From positions 1 through 39,310 of the forward strand of contig JADLGN010000025.1 of assembly GCA_020849295.1 (NCBI GenBank): DNA of 39,310 nt. Reading direction: 5' to 3'. A program made the position numbers and the translations under genes. The notes under the pieces were generated by a model. The model was not told where the DNA came from. It ran no database searches and was given only the letters and a program-made list of their open reading frames with translations. The stretch is from Bacteroidia bacterium (GTDB taxonomy: Bacteria; Bacteroidota; Bacteroidia; NS11-12g; UBA9320). Shown piece after piece: positions 19,400 to 27,801 of this stretch (position 1 is the first letter of the stretch; each line of letters starts with the position of its first letter).

Positions 19400-19427
19400 T
19401 ATCTGATGTTTTCTTAAAAAATGGCTG

Positions 19428-19435
19428 CAAAAGTA
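19428..19435 (-). promoter_or_regulatory. Promoter -7 element for yidC
   Basis: On the minus strand TACTTTTG matches TAnnTTTG exactly, with the start codon ATG 28 bases downstream. The expected -33 box is not recognisable. Its position supports the shorter reading frame of YidC. Confidence 0.5.
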
Positions 19436-19510
19436 AAATTTATTTATAGCTTTTTCTTTTATTGGCTTACATTTTTTTTTCAATTTGCTTAACAATTATA
19501 ATAAATTATA

Positions 19511-19518
19511 TAATTTTG
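19511..19518 (+). promoter_or_regulatory. Promoter -7 element for tRNA-Met
   Basis: TAATTTTG matches TAnnTTTG and ends 12 bases before the tRNA. A TTTG lies at 19484-19487 with a spacer of 23, slightly longer than usual. Confidence 0.5.
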
Positions 19519-19530
19519 CACCCTGAAATT

Positions 19531-19604
19531 GGCGGGGTAGCTCAGATGGTTAGAGCGTCGGATTCATAACCCGGAGGTCGGCAGTTCGATCCTGCTCCCC
19601 GCTA
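19531..19604 (+). tRNA. tRNA-Met (anticodon CAT)
   Basis: A 74-base cloverleaf: acceptor GGCGGGG pairs with CCCCGCT (first pair G-T), with discriminator A and no encoded CCA. The D arm has GCTCAGATGGTTAGAGC, the anticodon loop is TTCATAA, and the T arm is GGCAG-TTCGATC-CTGCT. The anticodon stem contains an A-C mismatch beside the loop. The G1 start and loop sequence fit elongator methionine rather than initiator; tRNA-Ile with a lysidine-modified CAT cannot be fully excluded. Confidence 0.95.
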
Positions 19605-19681
19605 CTATAAAAAACACTCTAAGTTTATATTTTTTATTCATTTAAAACAACTTTATTAAATATTTTAATACAAAATAAGAA

Positions 19682-21307
19682 ATGTCAGGAATTTTCAAAA
19701 CACCCAAAGCTATTAACGAAACGGTTCTCGATTATATTCAAGGAAGCAAAGAAAGAGAAAATCTAAAAACTGAAATTGCTCGGCTTAGAAGTATTGAAAT
19801 AAATGCAGGAATGCATATTAATGGAGAAATTATACATACAAATAATAAAGCCGAAATGCGACCCCCTCATGACTTAAAGCATAAATTAGGAGAATATTCA
19901 ATTGGAGATTCATCACATGTGATTTCTGCTATTAATTCAGCTATGGCTGCAAAAAAACAATGGAGTGAATTACCTTGGGAACACAGAGCATCTATTTTCT
20001 TGAAAGCTGCAGATTTACTTGCAGGTCCTTACAGAGCAAGGATAAATGCAGCAACTATGCTTTGCCAAAGTAAAAATGTATATCAGGCAGAAATTGATGC
20101 TGCATGTGAAATGATAGATTTTTTAAGATTTAATGTTCAATATATGTATGAAATATATAACGAACAACCAACTGAAAACTCAAAAACAATTTGGAACAGA
20201 ATTGAATATCGCCCCTTAGAAGGATTTGTATTTGCTCTTACACCATTTAATTTTACAGCAATAAGCGGTAATTTACCAACATCTGCTGCCATGATGGGCA
20301 ACACTATTGTATGGAAACCTGCAAATACACAAATTTATGCAGCTAATATTCTAATGGAAATTTTTGAAGAAGCAGGATTGCCTCCAGGTGTTATTAATTT
20401 AATATATGTAAGCGGACCAACAGCCGGTGATATTATATTTAAACATCGCGATTTTGCCGGAATACATTTTACAGGTTCTACTGAAATATTCAGACAAGTT
20501 TGGAAAGAAATAGGAAATAATATTGAAAAATACAAAAGCTATCCAAGAATAGTTGGCGAAACAGGTGGCAAAGATTTCGTATTAGTACATAAAAGTGCTG
20601 ATACTGATGTTGTAGTTACAGCACTTTCACGAGGAGCTTTTGAATATCAGGGACAAAAATGTTCTGCTGCTTCACGAGCATACATACCAAGTAGCTTGTG
20701 GAATATTATAAAACCTAAATTAATAAAAGAAGTATCGTCAATGAAAATAGGACCAACTGAAGATTTTTCTAACTTTATTAATGCTGTAATTGATGAAAAA
20801 TCTTTTGATAAAATTTCTTCATATATAAATTCTGCAAAAAATGATAATAATGTAGAAATAATTGTTGGTGGCAATTGTAATAAAACTTCAGGTTATTATA
20901 TAGAGCCAACAATTATAGTAACAACAGACCCTAAGTACCGTACTATGTGCGAAGAAATTTTTGGTCCAGTATTAACAATTTACATATATGATGATGAACA
21001 ATTCGAAAAAGTGATTGAATTAGTTGATAACACTTCAGAATTTGCTTTAACAGGTTGTGTAATAGCTCAAGACAGATACGCAATTGAATTTTCAACAAAA
21101 AAACTGGTAAATGCTGCAGGAAATTTTTATATAAATGACAAACCAACTGGCGCTGTAGTAGGACAACAGCCATTTGGTGGAGCAAGAGGCTCAGGAACAA
21201 ATGACAAAGCTGGTGCAAAAGTAAACTTATTGAGATGGGTTAGTATGAGAACAATAAAAGAAAATTTTGTTCCACCAAAAGATTACAGATATCCATTTCT
21301 AAATTAA
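19682..21307 (+). CDS. pruA: L-glutamate gamma-semialdehyde dehydrogenase
   Basis: A 541-residue cytoplasmic aldehyde dehydrogenase of the 1-pyrroline-5-carboxylate dehydrogenase type, which oxidises glutamate semialdehyde to glutamate with NAD in proline breakdown. The catalytic Cys327 is in GQKCSAASRAY and the general base Glu293 in VGETGGKDF. The cofactor segment FTGSTEIFRQVW is near 262 and the C-terminal GAVVGQQPFGGARGSGTNDKAGA is characteristic of this subfamily. There is no proline dehydrogenase gene beside it. It lies 77 bases after tRNA-Met with no clear promoter. Confidence 0.94.
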   Translation: MSGIFKTPKAINETVLDYIQGSKERENLKTEIARLRSIEINAGMHINGEIIHTNNKAEMRPPHDLKHKLGEYSIGDSSHVISAINSAMAAKKQWSELPWEHRASIFLKAADLLAGPYRARINAATMLCQSKNVYQAEIDAACEMIDFLRFNVQYMYEIYNEQPTENSKTIWNRIEYRPLEGFVFALTPFNFTAISGNLPTSAAMMGNTIVWKPANTQIYAANILMEIFEEAGLPPGVINLIYVSGPTAGDIIFKHRDFAGIHFTGSTEIFRQVWKEIGNNIEKYKSYPRIVGETGGKDFVLVHKSADTDVVVTALSRGAFEYQGQKCSAASRAYIPSSLWNIIKPKLIKEVSSMKIGPTEDFSNFINAVIDEKSFDKISSYINSAKNDNNVEIIVGGNCNKTSGYYIEPTIIVTTDPKYRTMCEEIFGPVLTIYIYDDEQFEKVIELVDNTSEFALTGCVIAQDRYAIEFSTKKLVNAAGNFYINDKPTGAVVGQQPFGGARGSGTNDKAGAKVNLLRWVSMRTIKENFVPPKDYRYPFLN

Positions 21308-21330
21308 TAATTCAATAATTCTAAATTTCA

Positions 21331-22284
21331 ATGCAAATCAATTGGGTAAAAAATGACAAAATTGATTTTGAAAGATGGGATAATGTCATTCTCAATTGTG
21401 AATGGGGAAACATATATTCTCTGGGTAAATACATTCAACTTATTACCAATAATAATTGGGAAGCTCTAATAATAGGCGAATATGAATACATAATGCCTGT
21501 ACCGATAAAAAAAAAGTATGGTTTAGAATTTACCTATCGGCCAGACTTTTGCCAGCAATTAGGTGTATTCAGCATTTCAAATAAAATAAATGATGATATT
21601 TTAAGTAAATTCATAAAAAAACTTAACAGCAGATTTAAATTTTATGTTTATAATTTGAATTATAGAAATAATTTGAATAATTATAAAAATATAAAAGTTT
21701 CGCAAAAGACTAATTTTACAATTAACCTAAATAATAATTATGAATTTATATATTCAAACTACAATAAAGAACTAAAAAGAAATCTTAAAAAAGCTGAAAA
21801 AAATAATTTAGAAATCACTAATAATATTTCATTAAATCAATTAATAAGTAATTATAAGAATGCTTGGCAAAGCCGATATTCTATTTCAGATACAACATAT
21901 AATAATTTCAAAATTATATGTGAATGGTGTATTAAAAATGATTTAGCCAAATTGTATTCAGTTAAAAAGAATAATATAATTTTATCGTCTTGTATTATTT
22001 TTCTTTTTAAAAACAGAATTTACTACCCTTTTTCATCGATAATTTCTGAAGGGAAAAAAAATAATTCTACAGAGTTTATGATAGATTTCATAATAAAAAA
22101 ACACTCTAACACAAATTACGTTTTTGATTTCGAAGGCTCTGACATACATTCTGTTCAGTCATTTTATAGAAAATTTTCCCCACAAAATGAGCCTTATTTT
22201 CAAATATCGAAAAGAGTCTATTTTTTAGAATGTTTTATTAATTTTAGAAATTTTTTAAAAAATGTATTGTTTATTCGAAAATAG
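21331..22284 (+). CDS. FemAB/GNAT-like protein of unknown function
   Basis: The protein is 317 residues with no signal peptide or membrane helix. The region around 130-270 (YNKELKRNLKKAEKNNLEI, later LYSVKKNNIILSSCIIFLF, then YYPFSSIISEGKKNNSTEFMIDFII and VFDFEGSD) follows the pattern of GNAT-fold acyl/aminoacyltransferases of the FemAB type. Such proteins transfer acyl or aminoacyl groups to cell-wall or other targets. The substrate is unknown. It is 23 bases after pruA and 40 bases before gldL, but gldL has its own promoter. Confidence 0.65.
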   Translation: MQINWVKNDKIDFERWDNVILNCEWGNIYSLGKYIQLITNNNWEALIIGEYEYIMPVPIKKKYGLEFTYRPDFCQQLGVFSISNKINDDILSKFIKKLNSRFKFYVYNLNYRNNLNNYKNIKVSQKTNFTINLNNNYEFIYSNYNKELKRNLKKAEKNNLEITNNISLNQLISNYKNAWQSRYSISDTTYNNFKIICEWCIKNDLAKLYSVKKNNIILSSCIIFLFKNRIYYPFSSIISEGKKNNSTEFMIDFIIKKHSNTNYVFDFEGSDIHSVQSFYRKFSPQNEPYFQISKRVYFLECFINFRNFLKNVLFIRK

Positions 22285-22296
22285 TATTTATATTTG
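22266..22296 (+). promoter_or_regulatory. Promoter of the gldL-gldM unit
   Basis: ATTG at 22266-22269, a 19-base spacer and TATATTTG at 22289-22296 fit the Bacteroidota promoter with one mismatch in the -33 box. The gldL start is 28 bases downstream of the -7 box. Confidence 0.55.
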
Positions 22297-22324
22297 TATT
22301 ACAATTTGTTAATAATATTTTATC

Positions 22325-22840
22325 ATGAATGATTCAATAGAAAAAAAATTTGATTTTATTAATTTCTTTTATGGACTTGGGGCAGCTATAATATTAATAG
22401 CAGCAATGTTCAAGTTTTTAGGGTGGAATCTTGGAGATATTTTGTTTATTATTGGTTTAAGTACAGAGGCAATTATATTTCTAATTTCATCATTTGACTG
22501 GAAATACACTAAAAAAGAATATGAATGGGATAAAGTATTTCCGCAATTAGGTAATAATAAAAATTATATTGATCCTGAATTAAATATTTTAGAAGGGACA
22601 CAGGAATTGCAAATCAAAAAAATTATTGAATCACTTACCACTTTGCATTCATCTGTTGTGAGCCTTAATAATGCTACAAGAAAACTTAATGAATCTATAG
22701 AAAAAATTGATAAAAACTTTGATATAATTTCTGAAACTTCGTCATTATATCAAAATGAATTAAATACTTTAAAGGAAAAAATTGCAAAAGCAAATTATAA
22801 TTTAAAAGAATTTGATAATTTTACTATTAATAAATCTTAG
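22325..22840 (+). CDS. gldL: Type IX secretion/gliding motor subunit GldL (PorL)
   Basis: The 171-residue inner-membrane protein forms, with GldM, the proton-driven motor of type IX secretion. Two helices lie at about 14-34 (FFYGLGAAIILIAAMFKFLGW) and 38-57. Glu48 in the second helix is at the position of the conserved, proton-coupling glutamate of the family (Glu49 in Flavobacterium johnsoniae). The rest is a cytoplasmic, coiled-coil-like domain. It is shorter than many homologs, which run above 200 residues. gldM follows after 17 bases. Confidence 0.93.
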   Translation: MNDSIEKKFDFINFFYGLGAAIILIAAMFKFLGWNLGDILFIIGLSTEAIIFLISSFDWKYTKKEYEWDKVFPQLGNNKNYIDPELNILEGTQELQIKKIIESLTTLHSSVVSLNNATRKLNESIEKIDKNFDIISETSSLYQNELNTLKEKIAKANYNLKEFDNFTINKS

Positions 22841-22857
22841 CTTAATCAATATTATTT

Positions 22858-24570
22858 ATGATTGTAAGTAATTCAAAAAAATTAAGGCAAAAAGTTATAA
22901 ATCTATTGTATTTAATTTTTCTTGCATTCATTTATATATTAATACCATCAGATTTTGTAGATTCTACATTTTATTCAAATAAGAGCCTTGAAGATATAAA
23001 CAAAGAAATTGATATATTAAGCACAAATAATAATATATACTTCCTTACAATTTTAAAAAATGACCCAATTTTGTTTGATGAAACAAAAAATAATTTTATC
23101 AAGATTGAAAAAATTTGTGATATCCCTCTTAGAGCTATAGAAAGATACAGAAAAGAACTGATAAGTATTGATGGAGTAAATAAATACGGATATTATAATA
23201 AAGGGAGAGCTGAGATAAGTTCTAATAATTTTTTTATCTATAATAATAAAGCAGATTCATTATTTCTTATACTAAAACAATTCAAATCTCAAATAAGCGA
23301 TTTAGTAACTTACAAAGAACTTGATTATATTAATGAATTATTACCTTTAAAAGAATATGAAAGAAATTCAAGCGGAAATTTTACACTATCTAATAAGTTT
23401 TTTTTCAGTAAAACTCCTTTAAATGTTTCATTACTAAATTTATCGCATTTTGAAAGCAGAGTAAAAAGAATTAAAGTTCGCACATTGCAAAAAATCATTA
23501 AACAAGTTATTGTTGAAAATAATGCATTGCCTCAAGAAATTTCCGTTGCAATTTTAAACAATGGATTACCAAATAGTTCAAATACTAATTCAACAACATC
23601 AACTACTCAAAATGCAATAAGTAAATTTTACCAAAGATTTAAAAAAGATTTTGAATTAATTTATATAAATACACCAGATTCCAAATCAATAAATAATAAA
23701 GTTGATTCAATTCCACAAAAGTCGGAGGTTTCAAAAGCATTATTTATTGAAACTTTAACAGATAGTGTTCACCCAATTGGAAAACCGATTAAATTTAATA
23801 TAGGATTTGATGAAAAATCTAAGCAAGTAATATTATTAAATATTTATACAAGCGACGAAACCAAAAGTTTCAATTTCAGCAAACCAACTGAATTTGTATA
23901 TTTTCCTCAAAGAAAAGGTCATTACAAATTTTCATTTGACAATGGCATAAAAAAAGTGATTAAAGAAATAAGAGTAATTGATATTGAACCTATCATTCAA
24001 AATACTAAACTTCCAACTATATATATAGGAATAGATAATCCTTTGAAAATTAAAATTACAGAATATAGTACTAAGGACAATTTAATTGCAACAATCAGCA
24101 ATGGATTTATAATAAGAAAAGGCGATATTTTTTATGCAAGAGTAAATAAAAAGGGAATTGTAAAAGCAGAAGTTTTTGCAAATATGCCTTATGGCAAAGT
24201 TAAAATCGCAGAACAGCAGTTTGCGGTTAGAGAATTGCAGAAACCTATTCCTTTTATAAATAATACTTTTAATGGAGACGAGATTGATGAAAATGACTTA
24301 AAAACTTTTAAAAGAATTAGTTTAAAAACAGACGAATACCTTGTGAACGAAGAGGTATATGTTGCAGAATTTGATTTTATGAAAATATTCAGTAAAGAAA
24401 GTACAGCATTAAAACCGATAAAAAATATCGGCTCGTCATTTAATAGTGCTATTTATAAAATAATTAAAAATTCAAAATCAGGAGATATTTTGATTTTTAC
24501 AAATATTAAAACAAAATCATCTCTCGGCACTGAAGCCAACATTTCATCATTAACAATTAAGATAAAGTAA
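22858..24570 (+). CDS. gldM: Type IX secretion/gliding motor subunit GldM (PorM)
   Basis: A 570-residue protein with a single N-terminal membrane helix and a long periplasmic part that carries motor motion to the outer membrane. The start LRQKVINLLYLIFLAF matches the family's RQKMINLMYLVF pattern; Arg10 is at the place of the conserved arginine next to the helix (Arg9 in F. johnsoniae). The periplasmic region has an early helical bundle and later beta domains (about 300-570). It is somewhat long for the family. The next gene begins 2 bases after its stop, so they are one operon. Confidence 0.9.
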   Translation: MIVSNSKKLRQKVINLLYLIFLAFIYILIPSDFVDSTFYSNKSLEDINKEIDILSTNNNIYFLTILKNDPILFDETKNNFIKIEKICDIPLRAIERYRKELISIDGVNKYGYYNKGRAEISSNNFFIYNNKADSLFLILKQFKSQISDLVTYKELDYINELLPLKEYERNSSGNFTLSNKFFFSKTPLNVSLLNLSHFESRVKRIKVRTLQKIIKQVIVENNALPQEISVAILNNGLPNSSNTNSTTSTTQNAISKFYQRFKKDFELIYINTPDSKSINNKVDSIPQKSEVSKALFIETLTDSVHPIGKPIKFNIGFDEKSKQVILLNIYTSDETKSFNFSKPTEFVYFPQRKGHYKFSFDNGIKKVIKEIRVIDIEPIIQNTKLPTIYIGIDNPLKIKITEYSTKDNLIATISNGFIIRKGDIFYARVNKKGIVKAEVFANMPYGKVKIAEQQFAVRELQKPIPFINNTFNGDEIDENDLKTFKRISLKTDEYLVNEEVYVAEFDFMKIFSKESTALKPIKNIGSSFNSAIYKIIKNSKSGDILIFTNIKTKSSLGTEANISSLTIKIK

Positions 24571-24572
24571 TT

Positions 24573-26777
24573 ATGTACAATTTAATTAAAAATATCTGTG
24601 TAATAGTTTTTGTTATTTTATTCTTTGCCCAACAATCATCAGCTCAAAAATTTTTAATTTTTCCTGATATAATAAGCAATAATACTGAAATAGATTCCGG
24701 AAACTATATAATTAATAAAATAATTACAATAAAAAAAGGTAAAATTTTAACAATCAAAAAAGGGGTAAATTTATTTTTTGACAAAGATGCCCAAATTGAA
24801 GTTTATGGAGGTTTTGTTTGCAATGGAGAAAAAAATAATCTTATTACTTTTACAAGCTTAAATCCTGAAAATCCTGGCAAAGGAATAATAGTGAAAGGTG
24901 CAGATAACACTCCATTAAATTTTAATTATTGTAATTTTAAATATATGTCGAAGCCCTTACATATACAGAAAAATTGGCTTAGAAGTACAATAAATATCAA
25001 AAACAGTATTTTTAAATTTTCTGAACTTTATGGTGCAAATATTGAAATAAATGAAGTTGATAATTTACTAATTTCTAAACCTACAACTATTACTATCGAA
25101 AATAATACATTTTCTAATAATTCTGGGTCAATTCTAATATCAGAAATTTCATCAGAATTTTTACAAACTTCGATTAAGTCTAATGTTATTTGCAGAAATG
25201 AATATATTGGACGTGACAGAAACGGAATGTTTACATCTCCTTTGTTTTTTAACTATAACAAAACTGAAAATTCAAGATTACCTATTTTTAAAAGTAATTC
25301 TATTTTTGACAATTTTTCAAATCAATTTACAGATGATTCTCTTTCTATTGATTATACAAACCTTAGTGTAGTGGGAAATGCTGATAATTTTGATGTTTCT
25401 GACAATTACTTTGGCGATCCTAAAAACAAAGAAATAGAAAATACTTTTGATTTTGTTTCTGCAAATTATATGGCTCCAATTTTACAATTCAATCAATTAG
25501 ATGAAATACCCGACAGAACACTAAACGGACACTTTTATAAAATCTTAGTGAACAACAATGAACTTGATGAATTAATAAACTTTACAAAACTAAAAAGTAA
25601 AATTTCATCAGTTGAATTTGAATTTAACAGACCTGTGAAAAGCTCTGATAAATATAAAATTTTATATTATTATTTATTAAAAGACACTCTTATTAGTCAA
25701 GAATTAAAGCATAAACTGGTATGGGAAGAAAATAATAAAAAATTAAAAATAGAAATAAATGACAATATTTTTAATAAACAAAAGAATGGGTATATTTTTA
25801 TTGATGGTTTTTATGATGAAAACGGTATGGAAGTCCCCTCTCTGTTTATTGGAAAGAAACAATTTATGAAAAACAACGAAATAGAAATGATTATCAGCAA
25901 TTTTTATGAAAATATTCCAAGAAAAGATTTGTGGAAAAAACGTAAGAAAAGTACATCAAATAATATAGCAAATAACAACATAAATGATTCTACAAACAGA
26001 TTTAATGATTCAATTAATGATATCTTAAAAAATTCAAAATATTGGGAAGCCGGAGTGTTTTTTGGCAATTCACTTTACTGGGGAGATTTATACACAACTA
26101 CAGTTGGTCTTACCTATGAAAACTTTAAACTGTCTTATGGCTTAAGATTAAAATATCACATAAATGAAAGATTTCTTGTAAACTTTGGAGCAAATTATAT
26201 GGTAATTTCGGGCACCGACGATAAAAATACTGTTCTTGGAAAAGAAAGAGGAACCGGGTTCGCAAGAGGGCTTTCATTTAGAACCACCATTTTTGATATA
26301 AATGCTATGCTTGAAATGGATTTATTAAAATATAAATCTACCAAGTCTTATACACCTTCTATAGCAGTTGGAGCAAATGTTTATAATTTTACTCCTTATG
26401 GAAAATACAATGATAGATGGTATAAACTAAGACCAATAGGAACTGAAGGACAAACATTAAAAGGCGGTTCGGGTGTTTATGAAAATTGGCTTTTCGGAAT
26501 TCCAATTTCAATTAGTGTAAAAAAGCACATGGGCATTAGAAATGTTATTAGTTTATCATATACATATAATAAAATTTTTACAGACTATCTTGACGATGTA
26601 AGTACCGGTATTTATCCTAATGCTGATGAATTAAAAAAAGCTAACCCTTCACTTGGAGATATTGCAGTAAAACTGTCAAATCCAAATGACCAAAAAGGAC
26701 AACGTTCTGCAAGTGCAGATTTTGATGGATATGGATATTGGGGAATTACTTGGACACATAAATTCTTAAAAAAGTAA
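24573..26777 (+). CDS. Beta-helix-like domain fused to PorG-like outer-membrane barrel
   Basis: A 734-residue exported protein with a signal peptide of about 24 residues (ending SSAQ). Residues about 45-300 show repeated short beta strands with Asn ladders and right-handed beta-helix features (GKILTIKKGVNLFF, ITIENNTFSNNSGS). Residues 300-450 form a linker beta domain. From about 488 the sequence follows the PorG/DUF6089 barrel: WEAGVFFGNSLYWGDL, RGLSFRTTIFDINAMLEMDLL, YTPSIAVGANVYNFTPY, FGIPISISVKK, FTDYLDD and YWGITWTHKF at the end. PorG is an outer-membrane part of type IX secretion. The direct link to gldM suggests it is the motor's outer-membrane partner. PorG homologs are about 230 residues, so the N-terminal addition is unusual. 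Confidence 0.75.
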   Translation: MYNLIKNICVIVFVILFFAQQSSAQKFLIFPDIISNNTEIDSGNYIINKIITIKKGKILTIKKGVNLFFDKDAQIEVYGGFVCNGEKNNLITFTSLNPENPGKGIIVKGADNTPLNFNYCNFKYMSKPLHIQKNWLRSTINIKNSIFKFSELYGANIEINEVDNLLISKPTTITIENNTFSNNSGSILISEISSEFLQTSIKSNVICRNEYIGRDRNGMFTSPLFFNYNKTENSRLPIFKSNSIFDNFSNQFTDDSLSIDYTNLSVVGNADNFDVSDNYFGDPKNKEIENTFDFVSANYMAPILQFNQLDEIPDRTLNGHFYKILVNNNELDELINFTKLKSKISSVEFEFNRPVKSSDKYKILYYYLLKDTLISQELKHKLVWEENNKKLKIEINDNIFNKQKNGYIFIDGFYDENGMEVPSLFIGKKQFMKNNEIEMIISNFYENIPRKDLWKKRKKSTSNNIANNNINDSTNRFNDSINDILKNSKYWEAGVFFGNSLYWGDLYTTTVGLTYENFKLSYGLRLKYHINERFLVNFGANYMVISGTDDKNTVLGKERGTGFARGLSFRTTIFDINAMLEMDLLKYKSTKSYTPSIAVGANVYNFTPYGKYNDRWYKLRPIGTEGQTLKGGSGVYENWLFGIPISISVKKHMGIRNVISLSYTYNKIFTDYLDDVSTGIYPNADELKKANPSLGDIAVKLSNPNDQKGQRSASADFDGYGYWGITWTHKFLKK

Positions 26778-26779
26778 AT

Positions 26780-27391
26780 TTATAAATTATACCTGAGAGA
26801 AAAAATAATTAACCTATTAAACAAACCTCGTCTGTTTGTATAATAGTTGATTGAGTTATAAATTTTCTTTTCAATTGAAATAATACTGTTTTCATGAGTA
26901 ATACAAAAAGACAATCTTTTATCAATTTTATGAGTTATCCCTATTATACCGCTTATTTCAACAGGTTTTAATTCTTCATTTTGCCAACCGAATCCGAAAT
27001 CTGTTTTTGCATTCACAAAAATATTGCCTGATATGCCGGCTTTGAGTGATAAATTTTTATAATTTTTAATTACATTTTTAAACTCAGCAAAAACAGGAAT
27101 ACAAACATAATTAATTCTAAGTTTAAAAATATCAGGGTTCTTTTCACTTGTTTTTTTACGGCTTCCTTTTGATGAATAATTTATTTCAAACCCTAAATTC
27201 TTATTTTTTTTAAGTTCTCTATAAAAAGCAAAACCACCATTTAACCCTATTTGATTATATCCTGAATATCTATCTCCATCAACTTGCGAAAAATTTATAC
27301 CTGCATGAATTTGGGATTTAAAACCTTGTGCAAAACAAAATTCAATCGCCAAAAACAAAAGTATAGTAAATATGGTTTTAATCCTTAGCAT
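26780..27391 (-). CDS. PorT-like outer-membrane beta-barrel protein
   Basis: A 203-residue protein with a signal peptide (about 1-21, ending CFAQ) and a small beta barrel: FKSQIHAGINFSQVDGD, GLNGGFAFYREL, LGFEINYSSKGSRKK, LRINYVCIPVFAEF, LKAGISGNIFV, ending FSLRYNL. This matches the PorT/outer-membrane protein beta-barrel family; PorT itself is a type IX secretion component, although many members have other roles. It is convergent with the PorG-like gene, 2 bases apart, and its promoter region overlaps that of the divergent gene at 27437. Confidence 0.75.
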   Translation of the reverse strand: MLRIKTIFTILLFLAIEFCFAQGFKSQIHAGINFSQVDGDRYSGYNQIGLNGGFAFYRELKKNKNLGFEINYSSKGSRKKTSEKNPDIFKLRINYVCIPVFAEFKNVIKNYKNLSLKAGISGNIFVNAKTDFGFGWQNEELKPVEISGIIGITHKIDKRLSFCITHENSIISIEKKIYNSINYYTNRRGLFNRLIIFSLRYNL

Positions 27392-27418
27392 AAATATTAT
27401 ATGTTTGCGACAAAATTA
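27377..27418. promoter_or_regulatory. Overlapping divergent promoters
   Basis: On the plus strand TTTA (27377-27380), 19 bases, then TATGTTTG (27400-27407) drives the TerB-paa genes. On the minus strand TAATTTTG (27411-27418) drives the PorT-like gene, with a TTTG 23 bases further up (27442-27445). The two -7 boxes face each other 3 bases apart, so the two start sites should overlap and compete. Confidence 0.55.
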
Positions 27419-27436
27419 AACAACAATATAACAATA

Positions 27437-27784
27437 ATGCACAAACACAATAAAGATATATGTGGCTATCAATTGCTTTGTATGTTATCGCAAAGTGATG
27501 GTTTTTTTGCTCCAGAAGAAGGAAATATTATAGTTGATTATATTCTTAAAAATTTTCCTCTTGGCGGAAACCTTGAAAATGCTCTTGAAGAAATAAGCAC
27601 ACTAACCGAGAAGGATTATATGTTTTTTTATGAAAAAGTAGCTAATGATTTTTTTGACGAATCTACTCACAAAGAACGCACAGAATTTTTACGATTTGCA
27701 ATGAAACTGATAAATGCCGACGAAAAAGTAGTTCGTGAAGAAGATACTATGATAAGCAAACTCTTTGATTGGTGGGGGCTATAA
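27437..27784 (+). CDS. TerB-like small helical protein
   Basis: The product is 115 residues, all predicted helical, and resembles the TerB/tellurite-resistance-like fold: CGYQLLCMLSQSDGFFAPEEGNIIV, later FAMKLINADEKVVREEDTMI. The acidic residue pattern in both half-repeats could bind metal. The ATG at 27401 is in frame, but it is part of the -7 box TATGTTTG, so 27437 is the likely start. It leads the paa operon; paaE starts 17 bases after its stop. Its role is unknown. Confidence 0.7.
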   Translation: MHKHNKDICGYQLLCMLSQSDGFFAPEEGNIIVDYILKNFPLGGNLENALEEISTLTEKDYMFFYEKVANDFFDESTHKERTEFLRFAMKLINADEKVVREEDTMISKLFDWWGL

Positions 27785-27801
27785 AAATAATAAACTGAAA
27801 A

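Noticed and set aside
19400-19495. 32-codon N-terminal extension of YidC
   Set aside because: It contains a promoter -7 box and lacks the family's N-terminal pattern, which begins at 19399.
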